A stretch of DNA of 64,000 nucleotides from Calothrix sp. NIES-2098. GTDB taxonomy: Bacteria > Cyanobacteriota > Cyanobacteriia > Cyanobacteriales > Nostocaceae. The position numbers were made by a program, and so were the translations under genes. Positions 1-9,449 of the stretch are shown one piece after another; position 1 is the stretch's first letter; every line of letters begins with the position of its first letter. The DNA lies in the NCBI GenBank assembly GCA_002368175.1, contig AP018172.1:621001-685000 (forward strand). Reading direction: 5' to 3'. A model generated the notes under the pieces. That model made no database searches. It saw only the letters and a program-made list of their open reading frames with translations, and was not told where the DNA came from.

Positions 1-45
1 TATTTAGAAAAAACTTCAAATAAAACAATATATCTCATCTCGACT

Positions 46-711
46 TTATCTCGAAGATGCTAACTTATCCGCAATGCGTGTAGTTTCTGGCAGCCGATAT
101 TTAGTTGTGCAACGCATTACGTAGTCAATTGCTGTCGGTAAACTAACTCGATGACCGCTGGAAATATATAAAGGCTTGACTCCTGTGCGCGTGCGTAAAA
201 CTGCGCCAATCGTTTCTCCCTTATGTATTAGCGGTTGCCAGCTGCCTTTTGTTTCTGGCACTTCTTCGTACTTGCCAATTAGTAAGGATTTTGCCACGCC
301 GATGGTGGGTAGATCTATCAGCAATCCTAAATGGCTAGCTATGCCAAGTCTGCGGGGATGGGCGATGCCTTGACCATCACACAGAATTAGGTTTGGCATG
401 ATTTTTACTTTTTCTAGAGCATCAAGTACAGCTGGGATTTCCCGAAATGAAAGGAAGCCTGGAATATAAGGAAATGTCGTAGGGCGGCGCGCTAGGGTAG
501 TCTCAACGACTTGCAAGTGGGGGAAACTCAACACGGCAACTGCGGCACGGCTAATCGTACCATCAGCTTCAAAGCCCATGTCCACCCCTGCTACATATTG
601 GACAGGTTCTGGGAATCGATCTTCTGTAATTATCCGATCGCGCAATTTCTCTTGGATAGCGATCGCTTCTTCTAGGTTATGAGGCCATGTATGTTCTTGA
701 TAAATCTTCAT
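46..711 (-). CDS. nfi: Endonuclease V (deoxyinosine 3' endonuclease)
   Basis: Repair nuclease that cuts the second phosphodiester bond 3' of deoxyinosine, starting repair of deaminated adenine. The 221-residue protein has the family's usual length and motifs in order: VAGVD (residues 40-44), YIPGFLSFRE (82-91), CDGQGIAHPRRLGIASH (111-127) and GVAKS (138-142). By position, D44, E91 and D112 match the metal-binding acidic triad of the family. The protein should be cytoplasmic. It stands alone, with its 3' end near the window edge and about 230 bases before the next, divergently transcribed gene. The ATG start lies directly before the conserved N-terminus. The identification is firm. Confidence 0.93.
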   Translation of the reverse strand: MKIYQEHTWPHNLEEAIAIQEKLRDRIITEDRFPEPVQYVAGVDMGFEADGTISRAAVAVLSFPHLQVVETTLARRPTTFPYIPGFLSFREIPAVLDALEKVKIMPNLILCDGQGIAHPRRLGIASHLGLLIDLPTIGVAKSLLIGKYEEVPETKGSWQPLIHKGETIGAVLRTRTGVKPLYISSGHRVSLPTAIDYVMRCTTKYRLPETTRIADKLASSR

Positions 712-937
712 ATTTAGGCTTGAACTTAATAAAATTCAAAGGTTCTATTGCCCGAAATCTCTATTAGCAATAGTGTATATATTGTTGCCAATTAATTTAT
801 TTTTTTGTAATCTTTTGCTAAAGTTAGAGCGCTACAATTTTATTTGATTACTTTGTCCTGGTGGCACATAAAAGATTGCGAAATTGATGGTAGTTTATTT
901 TTGCACAAACTCCTCGATCCCAATCGCGATACAAGCT

Positions 938-1576
938 ATGACACTCAATTTATATTTACTGCGACATGGAGAAACTACTTTTAGTCAAAGTGGTAATTTT
1001 TGCGGTGAAACTGATGCGGAGTTGACCGCTGAAGGGATGCAGATGGCAGAGAGTTTTGCCGATGTTTATCAAAAATTGAAATGGGAAGCGGTTTATGCTA
1101 GCCCAATGAAGCGCACAATTGCAACTGCCAAGCCCTTTTGTGATGCTATTGGTATGGATATGCAGTTGCGTGACGGGCTGAGAGAAGGTAGTTATGGCGA
1201 ATGGGAAACTAAGAGTAAATCGTTTGCCCAAGAGAATTACGCCCAAAATTATGTGAAATGGTTGACAGAACCTGCTTGGAATGCACCACTAGGTGGAGAA
1301 ACAGCGGTAGATATTGCTAACCGTTCCATGCCTGTAATTGCTGAAATTCAAGACAAACATCCCCAAGGTAATGTTTTAGTAGTTTCCCATAAAGCCACGA
1401 TTCGGATTATGCTTTGCAGTCTACTGGGAATTGATTTGGGACGCTATCGCTATCGGGTGAATATTTTGGTCGCGTCGGTAAGTATGGTTAAATTTGACGT
1501 TAATGGCCCTTTGTTAGAAATATTAGGCGATCGCCATCATATCCCCGATCGTATTCGCTCTCGTCCGGGAACATAA
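938..1576 (+). CDS. Histidine phosphatase family protein (phosphoglycerate mutase-like)
   Basis: Small phosphatase of the branch-1 histidine phosphatase superfamily. The catalytic LLRHGET motif is at the very N-terminus (His at about residue 9 or 10), followed by a YASPMKRTIATA segment, the REGSYGEWE acidic segment and a second catalytic histidine in VVSHKATIR. I chose the ATG at 938 because family members begin a few residues before RHG; the frame is open back to 884, but that extension (18 residues) looks non-coding. The substrate cannot be read from sequence: alpha-ribazole phosphate, phosphoglycerate or sugar phosphates are all possible. It stands alone with no operon partner. Confidence 0.85.
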   Translation: MTLNLYLLRHGETTFSQSGNFCGETDAELTAEGMQMAESFADVYQKLKWEAVYASPMKRTIATAKPFCDAIGMDMQLRDGLREGSYGEWETKSKSFAQENYAQNYVKWLTEPAWNAPLGGETAVDIANRSMPVIAEIQDKHPQGNVLVVSHKATIRIMLCSLLGIDLGRYRYRVNILVASVSMVKFDVNGPLLEILGDRHHIPDRIRSRPGT

Positions 1577-1785
1577 TAGTTGTTAATAGTTTTTCAAGAA
1601 ACTGTTGACATAATATCTGCGTTCGCTGCAACAAAATCTGGGCAAGAAATCTAAGGACAAGATAAAGCTCAGAGCGATCGCCAAATTTTTTGGTCTATTG
1701 ATAGTGTAAATAGGAAAAATTAGTGTTTGACGTTGCTAAATATCAGCAATTGATGGTTGTTATATAAACCTATACATCCATTATC

Positions 1786-2859
1786 TTAGCTCATTTTAGA
1801 GAATATATAATTCGGCAATAAAGTATCTAGCAAAGCATCAATACTACTATCAGATAAGTCTGAAATCTGTAGAAGTTTTTCAGCTTTATTAAAATTACTC
1901 TTAATTGAACGTTTATAGATGGGGTCGTAATAGGAGTGCAATAAGTCTTGCACCAATATTTCCCAATTACCGATATCAATTAGCTGATACCATTGGCTCA
2001 ATTTCTCCCAACCACAGCGATATTTAAGTTTCTCCAGCTTTTGTTTTAAAATCTCAGGATGATTTACTAGATGAGTATATTCTTGTAAGAGAAACTTGAC
2101 TCTAGCTGCTGTTGGTAGTTCAATCTCTATACAATTGGCTTGCCTCATTTTATTCCATAGAGACTGAGGCAAATAAACTTTCCCAATTTTATTACTTTCT
2201 GATTCGATCCACACTGGCTGATGCGGATCGAAACTTTGCAGTTTTTGTAATAAAAGAGTTTCAAAGTATTTTTGTGAGGGTTGGTAAGCAAGTTTTCCTT
2301 GCAATTCTCCACCCAAGAGAGAACCGCGATGATTAGCTAAATTTTCTAAGTCTAAAACTTGAGCGTTTCGCTGACTCATCTTATCTAAAATGTAAGTCTT
2401 ACCGCTACCACTTAAACCGCACAAAATCTGATAAGTAAATTTTTTTGGCAGATGTTCTAGTTGTTGGCGTACATAAGCACGGTAAGTTTTGTATCCGCCA
2501 TCAATCACGCTAACGCGCCAACCAATTTGCGTTAGCACCAAAGCCATGCTACCCGAACGCTGCCCACCCCGCCAGCAATAAATTAAAGGACGGTAGTCTT
2601 TCTCTTTAGCAGCAAAATGTTGACTGAGATGCTGATAGATATTTCTAGATACTAAAGCAGCACCAATTTTTTTTGCAGTGAAGGGGCAAACTTGTTTATA
2701 AATTGTTCCCACTTCAGCGCGTTCGGCATCATTTAAGACTGGTAAATTAATTGCACCAGGAATGTGGTCTTCTATAAATTCGCTAGGCGAACGCACATCA
2801 ATGATTTCACTATAATTTTCAGTCCAGGGTTGCCGAGTATATATAACTAAGGGTGACAT
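1786..2859 (-). CDS. mnmH: tRNA 2-selenouridine synthase
   Basis: MnmH (SelU/YbbB) converts 2-thiouridine at the tRNA wobble position to 2-selenouridine (through a geranylated intermediate in studied members). The 357-residue protein has the expected two parts. An N-terminal rhodanese domain carries the active-site loop CWRGGQRSGS with C95. A C-terminal P-loop domain has GLSGSGKT at residues 148-155. The length is typical. Whether the cell uses selenium cannot be judged here because no selD is in the window. It is a single gene on the minus strand. Confidence 0.9.
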   Translation of the reverse strand: MSPLVIYTRQPWTENYSEIIDVRSPSEFIEDHIPGAINLPVLNDAERAEVGTIYKQVCPFTAKKIGAALVSRNIYQHLSQHFAAKEKDYRPLIYCWRGGQRSGSMALVLTQIGWRVSVIDGGYKTYRAYVRQQLEHLPKKFTYQILCGLSGSGKTYILDKMSQRNAQVLDLENLANHRGSLLGGELQGKLAYQPSQKYFETLLLQKLQSFDPHQPVWIESESNKIGKVYLPQSLWNKMRQANCIEIELPTAARVKFLLQEYTHLVNHPEILKQKLEKLKYRCGWEKLSQWYQLIDIGNWEILVQDLLHSYYDPIYKRSIKSNFNKAEKLLQISDLSDSSIDALLDTLLPNYIFSKMS

Positions 2860-3554
2860 AGCCTTAACATTCTCACTTGCTTAATTTTGACACTTCCATA
2901 ACTTGAGTAGCGAAATTTGTAATTAGGTGAATTTAAATTAATCTATGTAAACAGTCAGACAATTTTAGATTTTATTTAGATTCATCCCAGCTACCAGGGT
3001 ATGATGCTGGGGAATTTTGCATTTGTTTGAAGCTACTTGCAGATGAGGGATTGACTAAAAAAATCTCAACTTGCCAGTCAAGAAACAGGCTATCCCAGAA
3101 CCAGGACAAATATAGCACTCCTATTTGCTCAGTGAAATTAGTCTGGGCAGTTAACAGGAAGCAGAGATTGTTGAAAGTAAACATCAGCAGTCATATTGAT
3201 AAGCTGAATAAATTATCAAAAATAAAACAAAAATCGGTAGTGAAAGCTGAATTTTCATGGCGCTTGGTGGAGTATAAGTTGCGATCGCCGATCAAAATCT
3301 ATCAACAGTATCCAAACAGCTTGCGGAATTTTCGTCATTGTATCGGTATTTGGGCGATCGCCGTGACAGGGGTTAGACCAATTTTTCTTCGTATCTTGAA
3401 GAAATCCTGTAACTGTCTCATTGATAACAGAATCCGACTTAGCCATAGCAAACTTGCAATTTTGAAATCATTACTGTTTTTAGTGGTACAAAATGAAAGA
3501 ATGAAATATTAAATATCTCAGCAATGGCCTTTCAACAGAGTTGATGGTACTGCC
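2860..3554. other. Gap of about 690 bases without a convincing gene
   Basis: Contains two HIP1-like GCGATCG sites and mixed-composition sequence. A 161-codon plus-strand frame (3027-3512) and a 63-codon minus-strand frame (3255-3446) are open, but both have irregular, basic, low-conservation-looking translations and no clear ribosome binding site. The region next to 3555 presumably holds the promoter of the phosphotransferase gene. Confidence 0.5.
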
Positions 3555-6038
3555 GTGATTGGAATTGTTATTGTTTCTCACAGTAAAAAACTAGCGCTTG
3601 GCGTACAGGAACTTGCAGCGCAAATGGTTCAGGGTAAAGTCTCCTTGGCTGTTGCAGCCGGGATTGAAGATCCTGAAAATCCACTAGGTACAGATCCGAT
3701 GCAGGTTTATCAAGCGATCGCTTCTATCTTTAATGATGATGGTGTCCTGGTGTTAATGGATCTGGGTAGTGCTGTGATGAGTGCAGAAATGTCCTTAGAG
3801 TTTCTTTCGCCAGAACAACGGGAAAAAGTTCATTTATGTGAAGCACCTCTGGTGGAAGGTGCGATCGCAGCTGTTGTTGCCGCCGCCGCAGGTCATAATA
3901 TTCAGCAAGTGATGGCGGAAGCCAGGTCGGCGTTAGTTGCAAAAGCTACTTTACTAGGGGTAGACAGTAGTTCATCCTTAGTTATTCCCTCAACTCATAC
4001 TGAATTACCAACCAAAGAAATTCGGCTGACTGTCAGCAATCGCTTAGGCTTACACGCCCGCCCGGCGGCTCAATTTGTCACCACTGCCGCTAAATTTCAA
4101 TCCCAGATATTAGTACAAAATATTACTAAGGGTACAAACAAAGTCCGGGGCGATAGTATTAACCAAGTCGCCACTTTAGGGGTACGTCAAGGACACGAGT
4201 TAATTATTACTGCGACTGGTGTTGATGCAGATGCGGCGTTGGCGGCGTTGGAAGCTTTAATTGTCAATAACTTTGGTGAAGATGATTCTAGTTTAGAATT
4301 GCCAAAAGCCACCGCAACTGAAGTTAGCCCAACTACTCCTGGCGAACTTTCAGGAATTGCGGCCTCCCCAGGAGTGGCGATCGCACCTGTGGTTCATTAT
4401 CAACCGACTGCGGTTACACCTACAGAATACCACGTAGAAAATATTGATTCTGAGTGGCAACGTTTACAAACAGCGATTGACACTGCTAAACAGCAAATTC
4501 AAGCATTATTTTCCCAAGCCTCAGTGCAAATTGGCGATACAGAAGCCGCAATTTTTGTAGCCCATTTACTATTTCTAGAAGATCCTGTACTACTAGAAGC
4601 AGTTCGTCAGCGGATTTACGAACAGCATCTGAATGCAGAAGTCGCTTGGCAAGCAGTAGTAGATGAGGTAGCTTCTAGTTACCACAAATTAGAAGATGCT
4701 TACTTGCAAGAACGAGTCGAGGATGTTGTGGATGTCGGACAACGAGTGCTACGCTTGCTAACGGGGACATCAGCAAATTCCTTAGAAATAGCTGAACCAG
4801 CAATTTTAGTGGCCAGCGATTTAACTCCCTCGGATACTATTGGGTTAGATCCCAGCAAGGTGTTAGGTATTTGTACGACCTTTGGTAGTGCTACATCTCA
4901 CAGTGCAATTATTGCCCGCACCTTAGGCATTCCCGCCGTCTTGGGTGTAGATGCAGGGATCTTGTATCTCGAAGATGGCACAATTATGGCACTTGATGGT
5001 GAGAGTGGTAAAGCTTGGGTAGAACCAGAAGCAGATATTTTAAGTGTCTTGGAAGCCAAAAGAGAAGCATGGCATACTACTCAACAGGAAGCACTAGCCA
5101 AAGCACATCAACCAGCAATTACCCGTGATGGTCGGCAAGTAAATGTGTTTGCCAATATCGGTAGCATAGCTGACGTTCAATTGGCTTTAGCTAGTGGTGC
5201 AGAAGGAGTAGGACTACTGCGTACAGAGTTCCTTTATTTAGGTAAGACAAGTGCTCCGACGGAAGAGGAGCAATTAGCAGTATACCAGGCGATCGCACAA
5301 GTTTTAGATCGACAGCCATTAATTATCCGGACTTTAGATGTCGGTGGAGATAAGCCGCTGCCTTACATCAAGTCAGGAGTTCCAGAAACTAACCCTTTCC
5401 TTGGCTGTCGCGGAATTCGCTTTTGTTTGGAACATCCAGATTTATTTAAAACACAGTTACGGGCAATTTTAAGAGCTAGTAGCGGACACAATATTAAGAT
5501 TATGTTGCCGATGATTGCCACCGTTACTGAGGTGAGGGCAGCTAAGGCAATATTAAATGAAGTACAACGAGAACTTAGGCAAGCTGATATCTCTTTTGAT
5601 GCCAAGCTAGAAGTCGGGATTATGGTAGAAGTACCCGCAGCCGTAGCGATCGCCGATCGACTAGCAACAGAGGTAGACTTTTTTAGTATCGGCACAAACG
5701 ACCTTAGCCAGTATGTCATGGCAGGCGATCGCAACAACCCTAGAGTCGCCAATTTAACCGACGCACTGCATCCGGCGGTGTTGCGAATGGTACAGCAAAC
5801 AGTTCAAGCCGGTCATGCAGCAGGAATTTGGGTAGGATTGTGTGGCGAATTGGCAGCAGATCCCGCAGCTACGGCGATTTTATTAGGTTTAGGATTGGAT
5901 GAATTGAGCGTCAATCCCCAAGCTATACCGATATTAAAACAAGCGATCGCCAAATTAAGTATAGGAGATTGTCAGGCGATCGCGGCTTCTGCATTACAAC
6001 TAGATTCTGCCGAACAGGTCAGACAACTCACTGCATAA
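3555..6038 (+). CDS. dhaM: Fused DhaM-HPr-Enzyme I phosphotransferase
   Basis: Multidomain PTS protein of 827 residues that passes phosphate from phosphoenolpyruvate. Residues 1 to about 130 form an EIIA-Man-fold DhaM domain with phospho-site H9 (VSHSKK). Residues about 153-245 are an HPr domain with H167 in GLHARPAA and a serine in DSINQV at the HPr Ser-46 position. Residues about 260-820 are Enzyme I with H449 in ATSHSAIIART and C763 in GLCGELA. DhaM-type proteins rephosphorylate ADP on DhaL so that DhaK can phosphorylate dihydroxyacetone. No dhaK or dhaL is adjacent and no sugar EIIBC is in the window, so its partner must be elsewhere. The start is GTG at 3555; the DhaM sequence begins immediately there. 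All phospho-histidines are present, so it looks functional. Confidence 0.9.
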   Translation: MIGIVIVSHSKKLALGVQELAAQMVQGKVSLAVAAGIEDPENPLGTDPMQVYQAIASIFNDDGVLVLMDLGSAVMSAEMSLEFLSPEQREKVHLCEAPLVEGAIAAVVAAAAGHNIQQVMAEARSALVAKATLLGVDSSSSLVIPSTHTELPTKEIRLTVSNRLGLHARPAAQFVTTAAKFQSQILVQNITKGTNKVRGDSINQVATLGVRQGHELIITATGVDADAALAALEALIVNNFGEDDSSLELPKATATEVSPTTPGELSGIAASPGVAIAPVVHYQPTAVTPTEYHVENIDSEWQRLQTAIDTAKQQIQALFSQASVQIGDTEAAIFVAHLLFLEDPVLLEAVRQRIYEQHLNAEVAWQAVVDEVASSYHKLEDAYLQERVEDVVDVGQRVLRLLTGTSANSLEIAEPAILVASDLTPSDTIGLDPSKVLGICTTFGSATSHSAIIARTLGIPAVLGVDAGILYLEDGTIMALDGESGKAWVEPEADILSVLEAKREAWHTTQQEALAKAHQPAITRDGRQVNVFANIGSIADVQLALASGAEGVGLLRTEFLYLGKTSAPTEEEQLAVYQAIAQVLDRQPLIIRTLDVGGDKPLPYIKSGVPETNPFLGCRGIRFCLEHPDLFKTQLRAILRASSGHNIKIMLPMIATVTEVRAAKAILNEVQRELRQADISFDAKLEVGIMVEVPAAVAIADRLATEVDFFSIGTNDLSQYVMAGDRNNPRVANLTDALHPAVLRMVQQTVQAGHAAGIWVGLCGELAADPAATAILLGLGLDELSVNPQAIPILKQAIAKLSIGDCQAIAASALQLDSAEQVRQLTA

Positions 6039-6269
6039 TTCCAACTCTGCTTTGGGAATACTAAACTTGGTCATTTCCAGCATGAAATTTATCTGCTGAG
6101 GTATGTAGGAATGGTTCTTTCTGTGGATACAACAGCAGTTTTGACTGGATATCACAAGTTTCTCCAGATTACTTGTCAGATGAGCGTGGAAAAACATCGT
6201 GGTTTAATACACTGCAATAGAAAACTTGCGATCGCTATTCGAGTATTTCGGTAAACAGGAGAAAAAATC

Positions 6270-7649
6270 ATGTCTACTGAAATACTCGAACAGGAAATAG
6301 CCCTTCTCCGTCAGGAAAACGCTTCCTTAAAGCAACAAATAGCAGCATCGATCGCTGAGTTGAATACTACAATTGCCAAGCTGGAACAGGAAATTAGCGA
6401 ACACAAACAAACTGAAGTTGTCCTGAAAGCTTCTCAGGCAGAATTATTAGCCATCTTCAATGCTATACAAGATGTGATTCTGATCCTCGATTTCGAGGGA
6501 AGATACTTAAAAATTGCTCCTAGCAGCGCACCTTCGCTTTACAAACCTCCTGTGGAACTACTGGGTAAAACCATGCATGAGGTTTTACCTGCGGCTTTTG
6601 CTGATTATTTCCTTGATGGCGTTCACAAGGTACTGAAAACACGGCAGATAGAGAAATTAGAATATAGCTTGCCCGTAGGCGATCGCGAGATTTGGTTTGA
6701 AGCAACTGTTGCTCCTATGAGTGAGAACACGGTTGTTTGTGTAGCAAGGGATATTAGCGATCGCCAGCAAATTGAAGCCCAACTTAGACACCAAACAAAA
6801 GATTTAGAACAAACTCTGCAAGAACTCAAACGTACACAAGCACAAATGCTCCAAGCAGAAAAAATGTCTTCTTTGGGTCAATTGGTTGCGGGGGTTGCTC
6901 ATGAAATTAACAATCCCGTCAATTTTATTCACGGTAATCTCAGCCATTTAGAAGCCCATATTCAAGACTTGTTGCACATCATTCACTTGTATCCACAACA
7001 GTCTTTGGAGACTGAAATTTCCGATTTGGATGCAGAAATTGACTTGGAGTATATAAAAGATGATTTACCCAAAATCTTGAGTTCGATGAAAGTGGGAACT
7101 CAACGCATCCGTCAGATTGTGTTATCGCTACGCAATTTCTCACGCATGGATGAAGCTGATTTCAAAGCAGTGGATATTCATGAAGGCATTGATAGTACTT
7201 TGATGATTCTGCAATATCGTCTCAAAGAAAAATCCGAACGTCCCGCTATTCAAGTCGTTAAAAATTACGGCACATTACCGTTAATAGAATGCTATCCCGG
7301 ACAGCTAAATCAAGTGTTTATGAATATTCTGGCAAATGCTATTGATGTGTTGGAACAGAGAATAGAAAGCAAAGATGCGCCATTGCCAACAATTACTATT
7401 AGCACCTCATTAGTTGCTGAGGGGTGGGTGAAAATTGCGATCGCTGATAACGGTGGTGGTATGCCAGAGGATGTTCAAAAAAAGGTTTTCAATCCTTTTT
7501 TCACAACTAAGCCAGTAGGTAAGGGCACAGGTATGGGAATGTCTATCAGTTATCAGATCGTTACCGAGAAACACCGTGGTAAGCTAGAGTGTTGCTCAAT
7601 AGTTGGGGAAGGAACAGAGTTTGTCATTGAAATTCCGATTCAGCAATAA
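6270..7649 (+). CDS. PAS-domain sensor histidine kinase
   Basis: Cytoplasmic sensor kinase of 459 residues. An N-terminal coiled coil (about 1-55) is followed by a PAS domain (about 58-165), a second coiled stretch, then the kinase core. The phospho-acceptor is H211 in VAHEINNPVNFIHGN. The ATPase boxes follow: N-box NILANAIDVL, G1 IADNGGGMP, F-box FFTTKPVG and G2 GTGMGMSI. No membrane segment is visible, so the signal is probably internal (redox, small ligand or protein). AGGAG about ten bases before the ATG supports the start. No response regulator is adjacent; this is an orphan kinase of the kind common in Nostocales. Confidence 0.88.
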   Translation: MSTEILEQEIALLRQENASLKQQIAASIAELNTTIAKLEQEISEHKQTEVVLKASQAELLAIFNAIQDVILILDFEGRYLKIAPSSAPSLYKPPVELLGKTMHEVLPAAFADYFLDGVHKVLKTRQIEKLEYSLPVGDREIWFEATVAPMSENTVVCVARDISDRQQIEAQLRHQTKDLEQTLQELKRTQAQMLQAEKMSSLGQLVAGVAHEINNPVNFIHGNLSHLEAHIQDLLHIIHLYPQQSLETEISDLDAEIDLEYIKDDLPKILSSMKVGTQRIRQIVLSLRNFSRMDEADFKAVDIHEGIDSTLMILQYRLKEKSERPAIQVVKNYGTLPLIECYPGQLNQVFMNILANAIDVLEQRIESKDAPLPTITISTSLVAEGWVKIAIADNGGGMPEDVQKKVFNPFFTTKPVGKGTGMGMSISYQIVTEKHRGKLECCSIVGEGTEFVIEIPIQQ

Positions 7650-7941
7650 AAAAACAATATTTTTCGCTGCGCGTTGAATTAGACAATGAAATCATGATGG
7701 AAAAACTTTCATCGCCATCCATGAAAGAGAATAGGACGCGGCGAGCCTATTTCACCTGAATAATGATATCAATACATGGGTGGAGATTGAGCAATGTTAA
7801 AGCCTACGAAAATCTATCTGAATCAAGGTTTTCGTGAATTGGGATGAGCCACTTCGGTGCATGGGTTTCCCGGTTGTTAGCCGCAGGCAATCAAGAAATT
7901 CAATTTATCAACTGCAAATCAAATTGCAGTTGTATCTTTTA

Positions 7942-8289
7942 TTAATTCTCACTTAGTAGGGATTCAAACTCAGCCTGCAAAGCTGTGAAATCTGCAACCC
8001 TAGCTACTAATAAATTTTCTCTTCCGGCGTCACTTAAACGCCTTTTCCAATAATCAATGCTTTCAGAATTATGTAACCAAAATTGAATGATAGTGTCTAC
8101 TACTTGATCTAGGTTCCAATCCCATTTTCCTGGTACTGTTTCTACAGATTCTAAGAACGCATCTAAAGTACAAATATGCGTTCCCAAGTATTCTACACCT
8201 TTATACTGCTTTTTATTGAGGCTTTGTTGTTGATGATTAAAAAACTGTAAAACTGGAGATACTCCTACAAGGTCAAAAGTGTATTTCAT
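7942..8289 (-). CDS. Conserved hypothetical protein, 115 aa
   Basis: I do not recognise the family. The protein is soluble, acidic and rich in Trp and Leu, with no signal peptide or membrane segment. The middle (PGKWDWNLDQVVDTIIQFW) looks like an amphipathic helical region. It is a single gene on the minus strand, between a histidine kinase gene and a transporter gene, with a CIRCE-like inverted repeat about 140 bases upstream of its start. Balanced codon use and a clear ATG suggest a real gene. Confidence 0.6.
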   Translation of the reverse strand: MKYTFDLVGVSPVLQFFNHQQQSLNKKQYKGVEYLGTHICTLDAFLESVETVPGKWDWNLDQVVDTIIQFWLHNSESIDYWKRRLSDAGRENLLVARVADFTALQAEFESLLSEN

Positions 8290-8429
8290 TCCAGACCTCC
8301 AACTTATTAATCAATTATATAAAATTTTTAGTTTTGATACCAATAATTATGCATTCGTTTTTATTTAAATGTCATCACCAAAAAGTAGAATTTTCGCTTA
8401 TGTCATAAGTATTAAACTTCAGTAACAAA

Positions 8430-8456
8430 TTAGCACTTGCGACCTTTGAGTGCTAA
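8430..8456. promoter_or_regulatory. CIRCE-like inverted repeat (possible HrcA site or terminator)
   Basis: TTAGCACTT, nine bases, then GAGTGCTAA. This is the exact 9-9-9 layout of the CIRCE operator TTAGCACTC-N9-GAGTGCTAA with one mismatch. It lies about 90 bases before the likely start of the DMT transporter gene and about 140 bases upstream of the divergent hypothetical gene at 7942-8289. Five T residues follow on the plus strand, so a rho-independent terminator is an alternative reading. No chaperonin gene is nearby. Confidence 0.55.
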
Positions 8457-8546
8457 TTTTTAGGAAAGTAATTGATGTATTATTAAAGAGTTTCAGGCAT
8501 AATTTCATGGGTGCAGATTATTTTTAATAATTTTTTAATTATCTCA

Positions 8547-9449
8547 TTGACGGATGGGAAAGGTGAAGTGGCGGCTTTAGCTGCTGCTGGTTTATGGGCT
8601 GTAGCTTCAGTGGTGTATGGTCTTCTAGGGCAACGTATCCCACCGATACAGCTGAACTTGATTAAAGGGATAATTGCGATCGCGCTTTTGCTGCTGACGA
8701 TTTTGGTGACTGGCGAATTATTACCGCAGCTTGCTGTTTTGCCTGTATGCTTACTGTTTCTCAGCGGTGCGATAGGTATTGGTTGGGGCGATACAGCTTT
8801 CCTGGCTGCGATCAATTACTTAGGGGCGCGACGGGTTTTACTTTTGGGAACTCTTTCTCCACCGATAACAGCGATCGCCGCGACAATATTTCTACAAGAA
8901 ACGCTCAATATCAGTGCTTGGTGTGGAATTTTGCTGACGATTTTGGGAGTCGCTTGGGTGGTGACAGAACGAGTTCCGGGTACAAGCGAGGTTGACTCAA
9001 CGCACCTATGGCAGGGTATCGGCTTTGGTTTGTTAGCTGCAATTACAAATAGCGCAGGTTCTATCTTTTCCCGTGCAGCATTTGCAAATGGGAGTATGTC
9101 CCCTTTGTGGGCGGCTTTGTTGCGATTAAGCGCGGGGGTGCTAACAATTTTAGTGTGGTCGTGGTTTTCCTATCCCAAGGAGATGAGATTTACTTATCCT
9201 TATTGGCAATCTAGGCGAGTAATTTTAGCTAGTTTCTTCGCTGCTTTTTGCGGAACCTTCTTAGGAATTTGGTTACAGCAAACAGCAATTAAATTCACAT
9301 CTGTAGGAATAGCCTCCACTTTGTTGCAGACTAGTCCATTGTTTGTCATCCCTATCGCTATTGGTATGGGTGAAAAGGTGAGCGTCAGAGCGATCGCAGG
9401 TGTCGCAATCGCGATCGCTGGGATTGGATTGTTATTTTACCTTAAGTAA
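8547..9449 (+). CDS. EamA/DMT-family membrane transporter
   Basis: Integral inner-membrane protein with about ten predicted transmembrane helices arranged as two repeats of five, typical of drug/metabolite transporters (EamA). The second repeat begins near IGFGLLAAITNSAGSIFSRAAF and ends with a GVAIAIAGIGLLFYL helix. The substrate is unknown; family members export amino acids, nucleotides or metabolites. The start is uncertain. The frame is open from a GTG at 8511, but its first dozen residues look like untranslated leader. A TTG at 8547 gives MTDGKGEVAALAAAGLW, which fits the family better, and an ATG at 8554 is out of frame. Confidence 0.8.
   Translation: MTDGKGEVAALAAAGLWAVASVVYGLLGQRIPPIQLNLIKGIIAIALLLLTILVTGELLPQLAVLPVCLLFLSGAIGIGWGDTAFLAAINYLGARRVLLLGTLSPPITAIAATIFLQETLNISAWCGILLTILGVAWVVTERVPGTSEVDSTHLWQGIGFGLLAAITNSAGSIFSRAAFANGSMSPLWAALLRLSAGVLTILVWSWFSYPKEMRFTYPYWQSRRVILASFFAAFCGTFLGIWLQQTAIKFTSVGIASTLLQTSPLFVIPIAIGMGEKVSVRAIAGVAIAIAGIGLLFYLK

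Noticed and set aside
3027..3512. A 161-codon open frame between mnmH and the phosphotransferase gene
   Set aside because: The translation has no domain-like pattern and no ribosome binding site, and an opposing frame is also open; likely chance.
7650..7941. Spacer with GATGAGCCACTTCGGTGC and TTTCCCGGTTGTTAGCC segments that look like a repeat or element remnant
   Set aside because: Only one copy is visible in the window and no end structure is clear; cannot be assigned.
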